A stretch of DNA of 64,000 nucleotides from Mesonia aestuariivivens (GTDB lineage: Bacteria; Bacteroidota; Bacteroidia; Flavobacteriales; Flavobacteriaceae): positions 62,001-126,000 of the forward strand of contig NZ_JAHWDF010000008.1 of assembly GCF_019311235.1 (NCBI RefSeq). Direction: 5' to 3'. Numbering within the stretch: position 1 is the stretch's first letter; each line of letters opens with the position of its first letter. A program made the translations under genes and the position numbers. This document shows positions 54,243 through 63,357 of this stretch, piece after piece. Below the pieces are notes generated by a model that was given only the letters and a program-made list of their open reading frames with translations, made no database searches and was not told where the DNA came from.

Positions 54243-54521
54243 CTATTGGTATAGTTTTGTTTCAATTATTTGACATTCGTTTTTACTAATTTTAATTTTT
54301 GCACTGTTACCCCGCACGTTATCATTTTTCGGAGAATAAATAATAATAAATTCATTAGTTGATTCCTTTATTTCCCTTTTTAAAAGATTTAAATCAAGGC
54401 CTTCTTTTTTTAGAATAGAATTAGCATACTTTCCTGCGGTAATCGAATTACATACATTAAAATGAAACCTTTCCCGTGTTTTACAAGAAATTAATAATAA
54501 AAGCAATAATAATTTTTTCAT
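54243..54521 (-). CDS. Small lipoprotein, candidate immunity protein of the RHS-JAMM toxin
   Basis: 92 residues. Lipoprotein signal MKKLLLLLLLISCKT with a clean LISC lipobox (Cys13), then a small alpha/beta domain: FHFNVCNSITAGKYANSILK, LKREIKESTNEFIIIYSPK, and NVRGNSAKIKISKNECQII (fragments). The last part has the feel of NTF2-fold or PepSY-like immunity proteins, but I cannot place it with certainty. It starts 3 nt after the toxin stop, so the two are coupled; envelope placement fits protection against a toxin that arrives at, or acts in, the periplasm. No other candidate lies nearby. Confidence 0.7.
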   Translation of the reverse strand: MKKLLLLLLLISCKTRERFHFNVCNSITAGKYANSILKKEGLDLNLLKREIKESTNEFIIIYSPKNDNVRGNSAKIKISKNECQIIETKLYQ

Positions 54522-54524
54522 AAA

Positions 54525-57500
54525 TCAGTTAATTAAGGCAAAGGGATTATGAAAATAGGGATATACATGAAATAAATTAGATTTATACAAATTGGTGGGG
54601 CTCCCTCCAAATGATGGATGCAGAAACCACACATTTTTTCTACCTATTACATATGAAGGGTCTATTGCTGCGTTAATATCGGTAGGGCTATGGGATTCTA
54701 TCCAATTACCTCCTAGGTTTGGATGGGTATGAAACTCACCAATTGTATTTGAAGGTCTTTTAGTCGGTTGTATGAAATTTTTTCCTGATCTCTCTGTCCA
54801 CATTTCAATGGAACCATCGTCTAATATCCATCCACCATATTCCTCTCCTCTAGCAAATGACTTCTGAGAAGCATAGCTTATTTTGCTGAATTGTTTAAAT
54901 GTTAATTTTCCACCAGTATTTTTATAACTCGAGTAAGCAATTCTCTGTTGAACATGATTTAAAGCTAAAGAAATGGCACCACCAATAATTCCAGATTTTA
55001 TAATATCTCCTAAATTATCTCCTTCTATCATAGCATTAAAGGCACTAGATGAAAAGCCTCCTGAGAATGCTCCACCTATTCCTCCTATATATGATCCTAC
55101 GGCTCCACCTATTAAACCTGAAACTCCTCCTTTCCAAAAACCTTCAAATACATTTTCACCCTGAAGTATGGCAAATCCAGCACCTGAAATAGCCCCACCT
55201 ACAGTCCCTCCTACTGCTGTTGCCATTAAGCCTCCAAAACCAACAGTTGAACTGGCCCCTATACTCGTAGCGACCATTGCTCCGGCTCCAGTGGAAAGTC
55301 CTCCAATTAATGCCCCACCTAATATACCTACATATGTACCAGAGCTAGACCAGTCCCATTTAGTAGGGTTGTAAGAGCGGTTTACAATAGACCCTCCAAA
55401 ATAAGCTCCTACAGCAGCTCCAATTATTATAGCAGCAATTATAAATTCACCATTTGGATCACTATATTTTAAAGGATTATTCCACACATACCCGAACCTG
55501 TTAAAACTTTGCGTATTATATGGATCTTGAATATAGTTGTCAGGTGATAGAAAGCGATGTGTGTGAGGATCGTATACCCGCCCATTCATATGAATTAAAC
55601 CTACTCCAAAAAAATGCTCGTGCCCGGTATACCCCCGACTCAATAAAGTATTTTGATGAGTAAACTCTGTATTTCCTGAACTGTCTTGGTATTTACTTAT
55701 TTCTCCCCAAGCATTATAATGCCTTTTCTCTACTATTTCTCCTTCAGAATTAGAGATTGCTATTATACTTCCTAAATAATCTCTATGTAAATAATGATAA
55801 TTTTTATAACTGGGAGTGGATGATCGTCTTTTTTTTACATGTATTACCGGTGCACTATATTCATCACCGCCAATATAAGTAATAGCTTTCATTCCATTTA
55901 TTTCTACGGGAATGATAGAGGAATAGTATTTAAAATTTTCTCTATCATTTAAATTTTCACTTAGCCCACCATAATAGGCTTGCGTTCTATTACCTAAGGG
56001 CCCATAAATAAAATTAACACGCCCCTTGCCTTCTTCAAAAATCTCTACTGGTTTCTTAAAGGCATTATAGGTGATTTCCTGAAGGGGGTGCTGCTGGTAA
56101 TACAAATCCCCTTGATTATTTAACAAAATTTTCGAAGCCTGATAGGTACTTGTATTATATTTATAATTACCTATTTGAGAATTAGTGATAATTCTACCCT
56201 TATCATCATAACTATTATAAAAGCTTTCATCTCCAGATATTGTGGTTAAACGGTCTAAATCATCATAAGAAAAATGTTCTTCCCAGTTAAAAATATGATT
56301 TTTTCTTTGTAATAGGTTTCCAGTTTGGTGATCAAATTCATATTCCAATTTCAAACCCTCATTTGATAGGGCATTTTCATCTATTAATTGGGTCAGAAAA
56401 TTATTGTTATCATAGAATCTTTTTTTTATGAATCCATTTCCGAGTTTTATTTCTTTAGATGGGCCTTTCGCCGTTACAGTAGATAATTTCCATAATGATT
56501 GGTTAGAATTAAAATCTTTAATTTCTACCAAATCTCCAGATATATCGTAAACATTTTTTATTTTTACTACTACATGACCAACGGGTATACTGCTGGTAGT
56601 ATATATTTCATTAACTATCTGCCCCTTATTGTTATACGAAATATCTTTACTAAATTCTGCAAAGGGGGTTTGTTCTGAAACTTCAATAAGTCGGTTGTAT
56701 TGGTCATATATATAAGAGTATGCATAATACTCGCCCCCAAAACTCATCGCATCAAGGCCATCGATCGAACTTAGTAATTTTGTATCTGGATCATAAGAAT
56801 AATCTAACATTAAGTCGGTCTCTTCTCCAACAATTTGTTTAAAAATTACTTTCCCAGTACTATCATATTCATAAGTGGTAGTGCCTCGAGGAGTAGTTTC
56901 TGTTAAAATATCTCCAAAAAGGTTATAGGAATAAGAATATGTCCCAGCAGATGGATCTACCATCTGAGTTTTTCTACCCCATCCATCTCGGGAAATGGTG
57001 ATGGTATGTCCTGCGTAATTGGAAGATTTTAGCTCTCCATTTCCATAGTAACTATAATTAATAGTACCTCCAGAGTCTTGTACCTGTTTAATGTTTCCTT
57101 CTGTGTCGGTAGTGGTAATTTTTATTTTTGTGCCATCATCAACCGTTGTTCTCAGACCGTTATAACTGGTTTGGATTGTTTTTCCTGTGAATAAGCTATT
57201 TTGAATAGGTCTTCCATATATATCGTATTCGGAGGTATTCCATTGAGAGGGAGAACTCCCAAAATAAGGTTCACTTTCATTAATAAGCCTTCCCAAGTCA
57301 TTATATTTATAGGAGATTGCCCTCCAGTTGGAGTTGATTGACAATTCCTTTTGCAAAATTAAATTTCCAAATGCATCAAAATATTCTTTTTTATCTGCCC
57401 CTGTTTGAAAATCTGTTTCTTTTAATAAAGTTTGAGTAGCATTAACATTCGAAACAGAATAATTGTAATTTACCGTATTTCCTAAAAAATCTATTTCTTT

Positions 57501-60500
57501 TATTGATCTTCCCCAGCTATCATATTCTAGGGTAGAAGTACGGTTGGACTCATCGGTTATCGAAATTAGGTTGCCAAAATTATTATAAGTATAATTTTTT
57601 TCTAGCCCTTCAATATTTACAGAATTAATTAAAAATATTCCTGTTGAATCATATTCAAAGGATTCTGTTCTAGTTGCTAGTCCTGGTGCACTTAAACTTT
57701 TTTCAATAATATTTCCATACCAGTCATATTCATAAGATTTGGTAATTGCTTCAGTGTTATTTCCTTTTTCTTCTATGGTAGATAGGGAGCCATTGCTATT
57801 ATAGAATAAGTTTTTTTCTGTTGTAAAGGTGTTTCCGTCTAAGGTACTACTTTGGGTTTGTTGTAAAACCCTTCCAACATGATAATTACTACTGATGCTT
57901 GGATTGTTAGAATAGTTGTATTGAGTCGATTCCTGTATATCCGGTGTGATCCGAGTTACTTCAATAGGATTAAGGTAATTATCATAACTAAATGTTTTAG
58001 TAGAAGTAAAATTCTGAAGGTTGTTTGTGGTTACTACTTGTGAAGGTGAAATTTTAAATACTTTAGTAGCAGATAGATTGCTTTGATAGGTATACGACTC
58101 TTTAGTAATGTAAGTAGTATAATAAGGAGAATTTGCTTTGTATTTGTGGATAATAGCTCCTCTTAGTTGAGGGTTGCTAACATTTATATTCCAAATTAAA
58201 CCACTATTATCACTATACCAATTTGTTTCAGAAAATTCTTTAAAACCAAGGAAACCTAACCCTTTTGCATGAAAAACACCGCCTTTGTAACGATATAGTT
58301 TTTTACGGACATAGCCACTTGCTTCTTTTCTTCTATTCTTGACTACTTTTAAATTAGGAGAAATATTTGTATTTATATATGGATAAACCTCTTCGTAATC
58401 AACAGCATATGTTTCATCTCCATTTTTTTTAGACAGATTTGAATATTCAATATAATCTATTACACCATTATTTTCAATTCTTTTTAAACTTACATCTCTA
58501 CGATGATCTCGATTAAACTGAAATCCTAAAACATTATTTGTATTACGAGAATTATGTGGAATTAGATAACCATAACCTAAATTATTTTTCAAATCAGAAC
58601 TTTGATAAGATATTGATAAACCACCTCTTATGTTTCCTTCTAAATATTTAGTGGTCATATAATGAGAATAGAAGGTAATCTGAGAATTATTAGGTTCTGT
58701 TTGGCTCACAAATAACTTCAACTGTTGCTTAGTTTGACCGTTTCTTGTTCCATATAAATGAGACTCTAATTGATTTAGAAGGATATCAGTTCTTCCGTCC
58801 CCTGTAAAATCTTGTGCAATATAATTATATTCATAAATTAAAGGATCTGTAATAGAATCATCAATCCAGTTTTTTTTAAAACTCAGCCCGAAGTCCTTTA
58901 GATAAGAATTAAAACCACTTCCATTAGAAAATATTAATCTCCAAGAAGATGATCCTTCGGCTATAGGAGTAATAAAATCAGTATTGCCATCGGCATTGAA
59001 ATCACCTACTAATATTGGATTTTCGATATCAATTGAAGAGCTTGAATACACATAAAGGAGTTCAAGATCACCCTCTGAGTTTATTGTATATGCTCTCACA
59101 GAACCATTTTTGAAATGGACAAAATCCGTTTTACCATCTCCATCAATATCAACAGTAAAAAATTTATCCCCTTTTGCTACACCTGTGGATAAAACACCTG
59201 ATATAGTGAAATTATTAGAAGTAAGATTTTGATTTAAATCAATAAAATATACAGTAGGTGTTTCAGAACCTATAAACTCTTCTACACATCTACAATCCGG
59301 TCGTTGTTCATAAGGCTCTCTAATTTCATCACATATAGTTTTATTGTAACCTTTTGAAACTACTAATACATCACTTAATCCATCTCCATTAAAATCACCT
59401 GACAAAAATTCTTTTTCTATTTTTCTATTTACTGATGGAGATCTGTATGAACACCCTGAATTATAGCCTGGTTCAATTGGAAAATTAAAGGTTCGTTGAT
59501 ATTGAAAAATTAAGCCATATGCCGCTAAACTATACATATTAAATTCAATCTCAGAATTTGCACTTTTTATTTCTTCAGTAACAGTTGTTATAGCTTGCGG
59601 ATTTAATAGCTTAGATTGAGAATTTAAAATCTTTGAGGGAAAAACTGTTTCAAAATCACGATCGCCAGTTAAAGAGTAACCAAAAGAAACACCTGAATTA
59701 GAGTCAAATAATTCTGTAAATAAATTTAATTTGTTCTTGTCATAGAATATTAAATCCATTTTACCATCACCATTAAATTCTCCGGCAGAGGCCTTACTTG
59801 AAGAAGTAATTTGAGGAATAAAGTCTACCGAATTAGTATATTGAGTTAAGTTATTAGGAGTAACATCATAAACTAATCTAACTTCTCTTCTTTCATTATT
59901 ATGATTGTATTCCCAAATATAAGTTAATCTCTGGTATTGAGAAACTGTTTGACTATAAAAGAGGTCATATTTTCTATAAAGTTCATTATTAACATTAACT
60001 TCTACGTTATCTAATATTTCACCTTTCTGAAAGAATGTTCCGCCTATGTATGAATTTGTTTGATTCCTTCTCGTGTTATAATTAAATTTGATTTCTACAG
60101 GTGCTGTATTGCTTCCTTTAGCTCCATACATAATCTTACTAATGTATTTCTCTGTTAAACTACCGGTATAACTATAATCAATAGTATTTCCATTTTTATC
60201 TATGGTCTTTTTCAAAAGCCATTCCAGTTTGCCCCGGCTATCCATTGAGTTTCCGTAATAAGATTTATTTCCATTGGGGTAATGTACTATAAAATAAAGA
60301 GGACCATGTTGTGATCCACTTGTATGGGTGCCTTTGGCCTGAATTTTTAAATTGGAGTAATTTTCCGTTTGATAAATTGAATTATGGTTGCCGTAGGTGC
60401 CACTAACAACCATTAACCTTTGTCCGTTTAGGGTAAATTGATCGTTATCAAATTTAATGTTATTAATAACTCCATTATGGAATTTTGTCTTGCCCGTACG

Positions 60501-60884
60501 TGAAATAGACGATAATCCTGATATTTGCCAGCCCCAACCGGCAATACCATTACCGGCTTGACTGTTGTAGGTTAAGCCTAAATCTGGTTTAAAATCCCCA
60601 ATCCCTTTCGGTAAGTCGAATGGGATATGATATATCGCGGCACCTGATGAAGTTACAGAAAGTTCTGCATTGAGCATTCCAGCAGGATTCATAGTGGAGG
60701 AAGTAAGTTTAGAAGAGCTTGATGAGGAAGCAAAAGTGGAATGATTGGATAATTGATTCGGTAAAATTATACTATCACCAGTTCCAGTAATATTAGATTC
60801 TTCTGAAGGATTATTATTTTGGCTAAATAAAGGATAGTTTAGACATATAATAAAAAGGCCAAAGGATGTAAGTATTTTTTTCAT
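54525..60884 (-). CDS. SpvB/RHS-repeat polymorphic toxin with C-terminal JAMM (JAB) domain
   Basis: 2119 residues. Signal peptide (MKKILTSFGLFIICLNYPLFSQ). SpvB-like N-terminal domain (about 70-330: DLGLTYNSQAGNGIAGWGWQ). FG-GAP/VCBS repeats with calcium loops such as GEFNGDGKMDLIF (about 365), GDFNGDGLSDVLV (about 496), DIDGDGKTDFVHF (about 581), GDFNADGNTDFI (about 628) and DFTGDGRTDILL (about 695). Many YD repeats (about 950-1690), the RHS core with YLHRDYLGSI and GRVYDPHTHRFLSPDNYIQDP (about 1698-1811), then a Gly-rich hydrophobic stretch (about 1815-1970), and a toxin domain (about 1990-2119). That domain holds EFHTHPNLGGNW...SPTDINAA, the HxHP...SxxD metal motif of JAMM peptidases. RHS shells encapsulate toxins; the JAMM tail may cleave peptide or isopeptide bonds. 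Confidence 0.92.
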   Translation of the reverse strand: MKKILTSFGLFIICLNYPLFSQNNNPSEESNITGTGDSIILPNQLSNHSTFASSSSSSKLTSSTMNPAGMLNAELSVTSSGAAIYHIPFDLPKGIGDFKPDLGLTYNSQAGNGIAGWGWQISGLSSISRTGKTKFHNGVINNIKFDNDQFTLNGQRLMVVSGTYGNHNSIYQTENYSNLKIQAKGTHTSGSQHGPLYFIVHYPNGNKSYYGNSMDSRGKLEWLLKKTIDKNGNTIDYSYTGSLTEKYISKIMYGAKGSNTAPVEIKFNYNTRRNQTNSYIGGTFFQKGEILDNVEVNVNNELYRKYDLFYSQTVSQYQRLTYIWEYNHNNERREVRLVYDVTPNNLTQYTNSVDFIPQITSSSKASAGEFNGDGKMDLIFYDKNKLNLFTELFDSNSGVSFGYSLTGDRDFETVFPSKILNSQSKLLNPQAITTVTEEIKSANSEIEFNMYSLAAYGLIFQYQRTFNFPIEPGYNSGCSYRSPSVNRKIEKEFLSGDFNGDGLSDVLVVSKGYNKTICDEIREPYEQRPDCRCVEEFIGSETPTVYFIDLNQNLTSNNFTISGVLSTGVAKGDKFFTVDIDGDGKTDFVHFKNGSVRAYTINSEGDLELLYVYSSSSIDIENPILVGDFNADGNTDFITPIAEGSSSWRLIFSNGSGFNSYLKDFGLSFKKNWIDDSITDPLIYEYNYIAQDFTGDGRTDILLNQLESHLYGTRNGQTKQQLKLFVSQTEPNNSQITFYSHYMTTKYLEGNIRGGLSISYQSSDLKNNLGYGYLIPHNSRNTNNVLGFQFNRDHRRDVSLKRIENNGVIDYIEYSNLSKKNGDETYAVDYEEVYPYINTNISPNLKVVKNRRKEASGYVRKKLYRYKGGVFHAKGLGFLGFKEFSETNWYSDNSGLIWNINVSNPQLRGAIIHKYKANSPYYTTYITKESYTYQSNLSATKVFKISPSQVVTTNNLQNFTSTKTFSYDNYLNPIEVTRITPDIQESTQYNYSNNPSISSNYHVGRVLQQTQSSTLDGNTFTTEKNLFYNSNGSLSTIEEKGNNTEAITKSYEYDWYGNIIEKSLSAPGLATRTESFEYDSTGIFLINSVNIEGLEKNYTYNNFGNLISITDESNRTSTLEYDSWGRSIKEIDFLGNTVNYNYSVSNVNATQTLLKETDFQTGADKKEYFDAFGNLILQKELSINSNWRAISYKYNDLGRLINESEPYFGSSPSQWNTSEYDIYGRPIQNSLFTGKTIQTSYNGLRTTVDDGTKIKITTTDTEGNIKQVQDSGGTINYSYYGNGELKSSNYAGHTITISRDGWGRKTQMVDPSAGTYSYSYNLFGDILTETTPRGTTTYEYDSTGKVIFKQIVGEETDLMLDYSYDPDTKLLSSIDGLDAMSFGGEYYAYSYIYDQYNRLIEVSEQTPFAEFSKDISYNNKGQIVNEIYTTSSIPVGHVVVKIKNVYDISGDLVEIKDFNSNQSLWKLSTVTAKGPSKEIKLGNGFIKKRFYDNNNFLTQLIDENALSNEGLKLEYEFDHQTGNLLQRKNHIFNWEEHFSYDDLDRLTTISGDESFYNSYDDKGRIITNSQIGNYKYNTSTYQASKILLNNQGDLYYQQHPLQEITYNAFKKPVEIFEEGKGRVNFIYGPLGNRTQAYYGGLSENLNDRENFKYYSSIIPVEINGMKAITYIGGDEYSAPVIHVKKRRSSTPSYKNYHYLHRDYLGSIIAISNSEGEIVEKRHYNAWGEISKYQDSSGNTEFTHQNTLLSRGYTGHEHFFGVGLIHMNGRVYDPHTHRFLSPDNYIQDPYNTQSFNRFGYVWNNPLKYSDPNGEFIIAAIIIGAAVGAYFGGSIVNRSYNPTKWDWSSSGTYVGILGGALIGGLSTGAGAMVATSIGASSTVGFGGLMATAVGGTVGGAISGAGFAILQGENVFEGFWKGGVSGLIGGAVGSYIGGIGGAFSGGFSSSAFNAMIEGDNLGDIIKSGIIGGAISLALNHVQQRIAYSSYKNTGGKLTFKQFSKISYASQKSFARGEEYGGWILDDGSIEMWTERSGKNFIQPTKRPSNTIGEFHTHPNLGGNWIESHSPTDINAAIDPSYVIGRKNVWFLHPSFGGSPTNLYKSNLFHVYPYFHNPFALIN

Positions 60885-60887
60885 GGG

Positions 60888-62099
60888 TTAACCCTTTAAT
60901 ATTTTTTTCGTTATTTTTTCGCCACTTTTTAAAGTAAAAACCATTAGGTATTCACCTGCAGAAAGTTGAGCTATATCTATTGTTTGTTGATTACTATTTT
61001 TATAAGGTATATAATAAAGCATTTGACCATTCAAATTTTGTATAGAAATACCGGCGATCAAATTTTTTAGATTATTATTTATTTCAAAGTAAACCACTTT
61101 TGATGCAGGGTTAGGATAGACAGTGATTGATTGAGTTGATTGTCCTGGATTGTTTTTGTTCTGTATATTTTTGGTTGGAATCCTGTTTAAATAATATTCA
61201 GATTCATTTAATGTTGTTTGTGAAGAGAGTATCCTATTTCTATCGCTTCCTTCATTTTCAGAATAGTAGTCATATATTCTTTTGGCTTGGTTTTTTGAAT
61301 TATCATATTCAAAAGTCAAATAACTATTTTGATTGATTTCTAAAAGATCGGTTATAGTAGGCTGATTCCCATTTAAAGGTTCAATTCTTGGGTTTAAGTA
61401 AAAAGCATTCGCCGTGGTTAGAAAATTGGTAGTATTTCTAGGGGCAATATTTCTAGGGGAAACTACTATGACAGAGTTTCCAAATTCTAAATAAGATTAA
61501 AAGCTAATGCTATAGTTAGAACTGTTTCTAGTATAATCATTTATACTAGAGACTCGTTTTCCTGTCACACCATCATAAATTCCGCCAAGATTTCTCCTTA
61601 TACTACTATTTATAGGTGGAAGAACCGGAGCAGATCTATATATATAACCTACTATTAGGTACCATCTATCCTTGATAGGTAAATCACCTAAAAAAAAAGT
61701 TGCTACATCGTAGTTGGTAGAACCTTTTCTAAAGTTTTTTATTAGATCTTTTGCACGAATCACCAAATTACCAAAATTATTTGTTTTAACCCATACAGAA
61801 AATCTGTAGTCATATAAATCTGAAAGATTTTTATAATTAGTGCCCCAGCCATGTTTACTGGGATTCATAGTGAATGGATTAAATGTATGATCTGTTTTCC
61901 AAGAGTTCTTTACAACACCTAAATGATTGCTTTCTAAAGAAACCCTATTGATTGTTCTAGTTCCAAATACTGGATAAATTGCATTAAAATCAGTGTAGTC
62001 ATAATTTCCCTCTTGCCAATCCGAAGTATCTAAAATATTTTGGGCGTGAAGAAAATTTATCGTAATTATAAATATTAATAATAATAAAAATCTGTTCAT
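60888..62099 (-). pseudogene. T9SS-sorted partner protein of the RHS toxin, split by an in-frame TAA
   Basis: One frame from the ATG at 62099 to a stop at 60888, interrupted only by TAA at 61497-61499. First part (200 residues): signal peptide MNRFLLLLIFIITINFLHAQ and a jelly-roll/ConA-like domain (YRFSVWVKTNN, GDLPIKDRWYLIVGYIYR, GGIYDGVTGKRV). After the stop the same domain simply continues (SYLEFGNSVIVVSPRN, LNPRIEPLNGNQPTITDLLE), followed by a linker (YYLNRIPTKN) and a type IX sorting domain (ITVYPNPASKVVYFEI ... GEYLMVFTLKSGEKITKKIL). No ATG starts the second part. The stop probably replaces the Arg of an F-R-S-Y-L motif common in the family. It ends 3 nt before the RHS ATG. Confidence 0.8.
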
Positions 62100-62750
62100 T
62101 TGATAAATTTTCTGTAAAAATAAAACTTTTATTTTATGTATATAACTTAAGTTAAAATAATTAACAATTATTTTTTAATCCTTTATATATTATCGGTTAC
62201 ATTAAAAATAAGTATTGATTCTATGAACAGGTTTTTAGTGTATATATTTTATAAAAAAACTCTAGCATCAGTTAAAATATAAAAATAATTTTATCGCAGA
62301 AAATTTAAACTTATTGCGATTAAACTTAGTCATGCTCGTAACAAAAAGAATAAGTAACAGAAGGTCTTGATATCGATCCGCAAATATTATAAAGTTGGAA
62401 TTATCAACAGAAAAACCAAAAAAGAAACAGTTTTACTAGTAATGGTAAGAAAAAAGAGTTGTCCAATTTGCGGAAAGAACTTGTTTAGACAAAAGTCAAA
62501 AATACTATAAGCATTTTCTCATCGAATATTAAAAAGATAAGTATTCATAAAATCGAAACAAAAGGAGTTTACTTTTTATTTTATATGTTAAATACTAAAA
62601 ATCAGACACATAATTTATAACAATTGAAAATCTGGACGCTCCACACAACATATAAAACGAGAACAGCTATTGAAAATGATTAACATGCTCAATTGTTAAA
62701 GCTCACTAAATCTGGGTGAAAGTTCTTTATTAACTCGTAAAATAAATAAA
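62100..62750. other. Gene-free AT-rich region
   Basis: Upstream region of the T9SS/RHS operon followed by very AT-rich sequence with stops in all frames. A short frame at 62442-62504 holds one CPICGK zinc knuckle and may be a fragment of a transposase or zinc-ribbon gene, but it has no further support. No clear promoter pair was found before 62099; a TATTTTTA at minus-strand -7 spacing is the only candidate. Confidence 0.5.
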
Positions 62751-63180
62751 CACAGACTAAAGTCTTTTCAAACAAAAAATTCATTCCTCCCACTCACTCA
62801 GAGAACAGTTATCCCGTTTTAGAAAATATACTGAGTAGAATGTTTTAAGCTAAATGAGCTTGTGAAAAATAGATTTCAGATATTACTCATTTCTATACAA
62901 AAGAAGACTGGCTTTTTTTAACAATTATACTTGAACTATATAACCACAAGATTATTAGATATTAATTCAGCAAAGGGATGAAACCTATTAAAGTTATCAT
63001 TAATCATAAAAAGCATATTCATAAAAGTTAATTACTTGGGCAATTCGGTATCTGAGAGTTATCTTAAAATCTTAAAAGTTGAAAGAATTTATCAGACAAC
63101 ATATCTAACAAGAGAAGAAACTAAAATGGATTTATTTTCAACATATTGAATCATGGTATAATCAGTATAAATTAAATTAA
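62751..63180 (+). pseudogene. IS3-family transposase (orfB) remnant
   Basis: Broken forward frames spell the C-terminal half of an IS3-type DDE transposase. NSYPVLENILSRMF and ISDITHFYTKEDWLFL (the first Asp of DDE) are followed by LELYNHKIIRY, a stop, and FSKGMK. Then NYLGNSVSESYLKILKVE (the catalytic Glu region), RIYQTTYLTREETKMDLF, a one-base shift, and HIESWYNQYKLN ending at 63180. Several stops and indels, and no N-terminus or ends recognisable, so it is a dead fragment. Confidence 0.75.
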
Positions 63181-63297
63181 TCAATTTAAACAATTCCAAA
63201 TAATAAATTTTTATTCACTTTGTAACTTAACAAAATATATAAAAAATCTAAACAACTGCAAGCATGGCAGTATCTCATAAACTGTTTAAGTTTTAAG

Positions 63298-63330
63298 ATC
63301 TCAGATTAATGTTTTGCCTGAGATTTTTTA
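63298..63330 (+). terminator. Stem-loop at the IS256 left side
   Basis: ATCTCAG (63298-63304) and CTGAGAT (63318-63324) form a 7-bp stem followed by TTTTTT. It lies before the transposase frame. It may block read-through from outside into the transposase, a common feature of insertion sequences. Confidence 0.5.
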
Positions 63331-63357
63331 TTTATTAATTTTAAATTTTACACATTT

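Noticed and set aside
54973-55374. Two forward-strand Pro-rich open frames (54973-55164, 55168-55374)
   Set aside because: They lie opposite the Gly-rich hydrophobic stretch of the RHS protein; Gly codons read backwards give Pro and Ala. They are shadows of the real gene.
61497-61499. Programmed stop readthrough or selenocysteine at the TAA in the T9SS partner
   Set aside because: TAA is not a selenocysteine codon, no recoding element was seen after it, and the surrounding region is rich in pseudogenes. A plain nonsense mutation or sequencing error is simpler.
62442-62504. Short forward frame with a CPICGK zinc knuckle
   Set aside because: Only 20 codons, in decayed DNA, and no continuation in any frame. 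Noted in the description of the region but not called as a gene.
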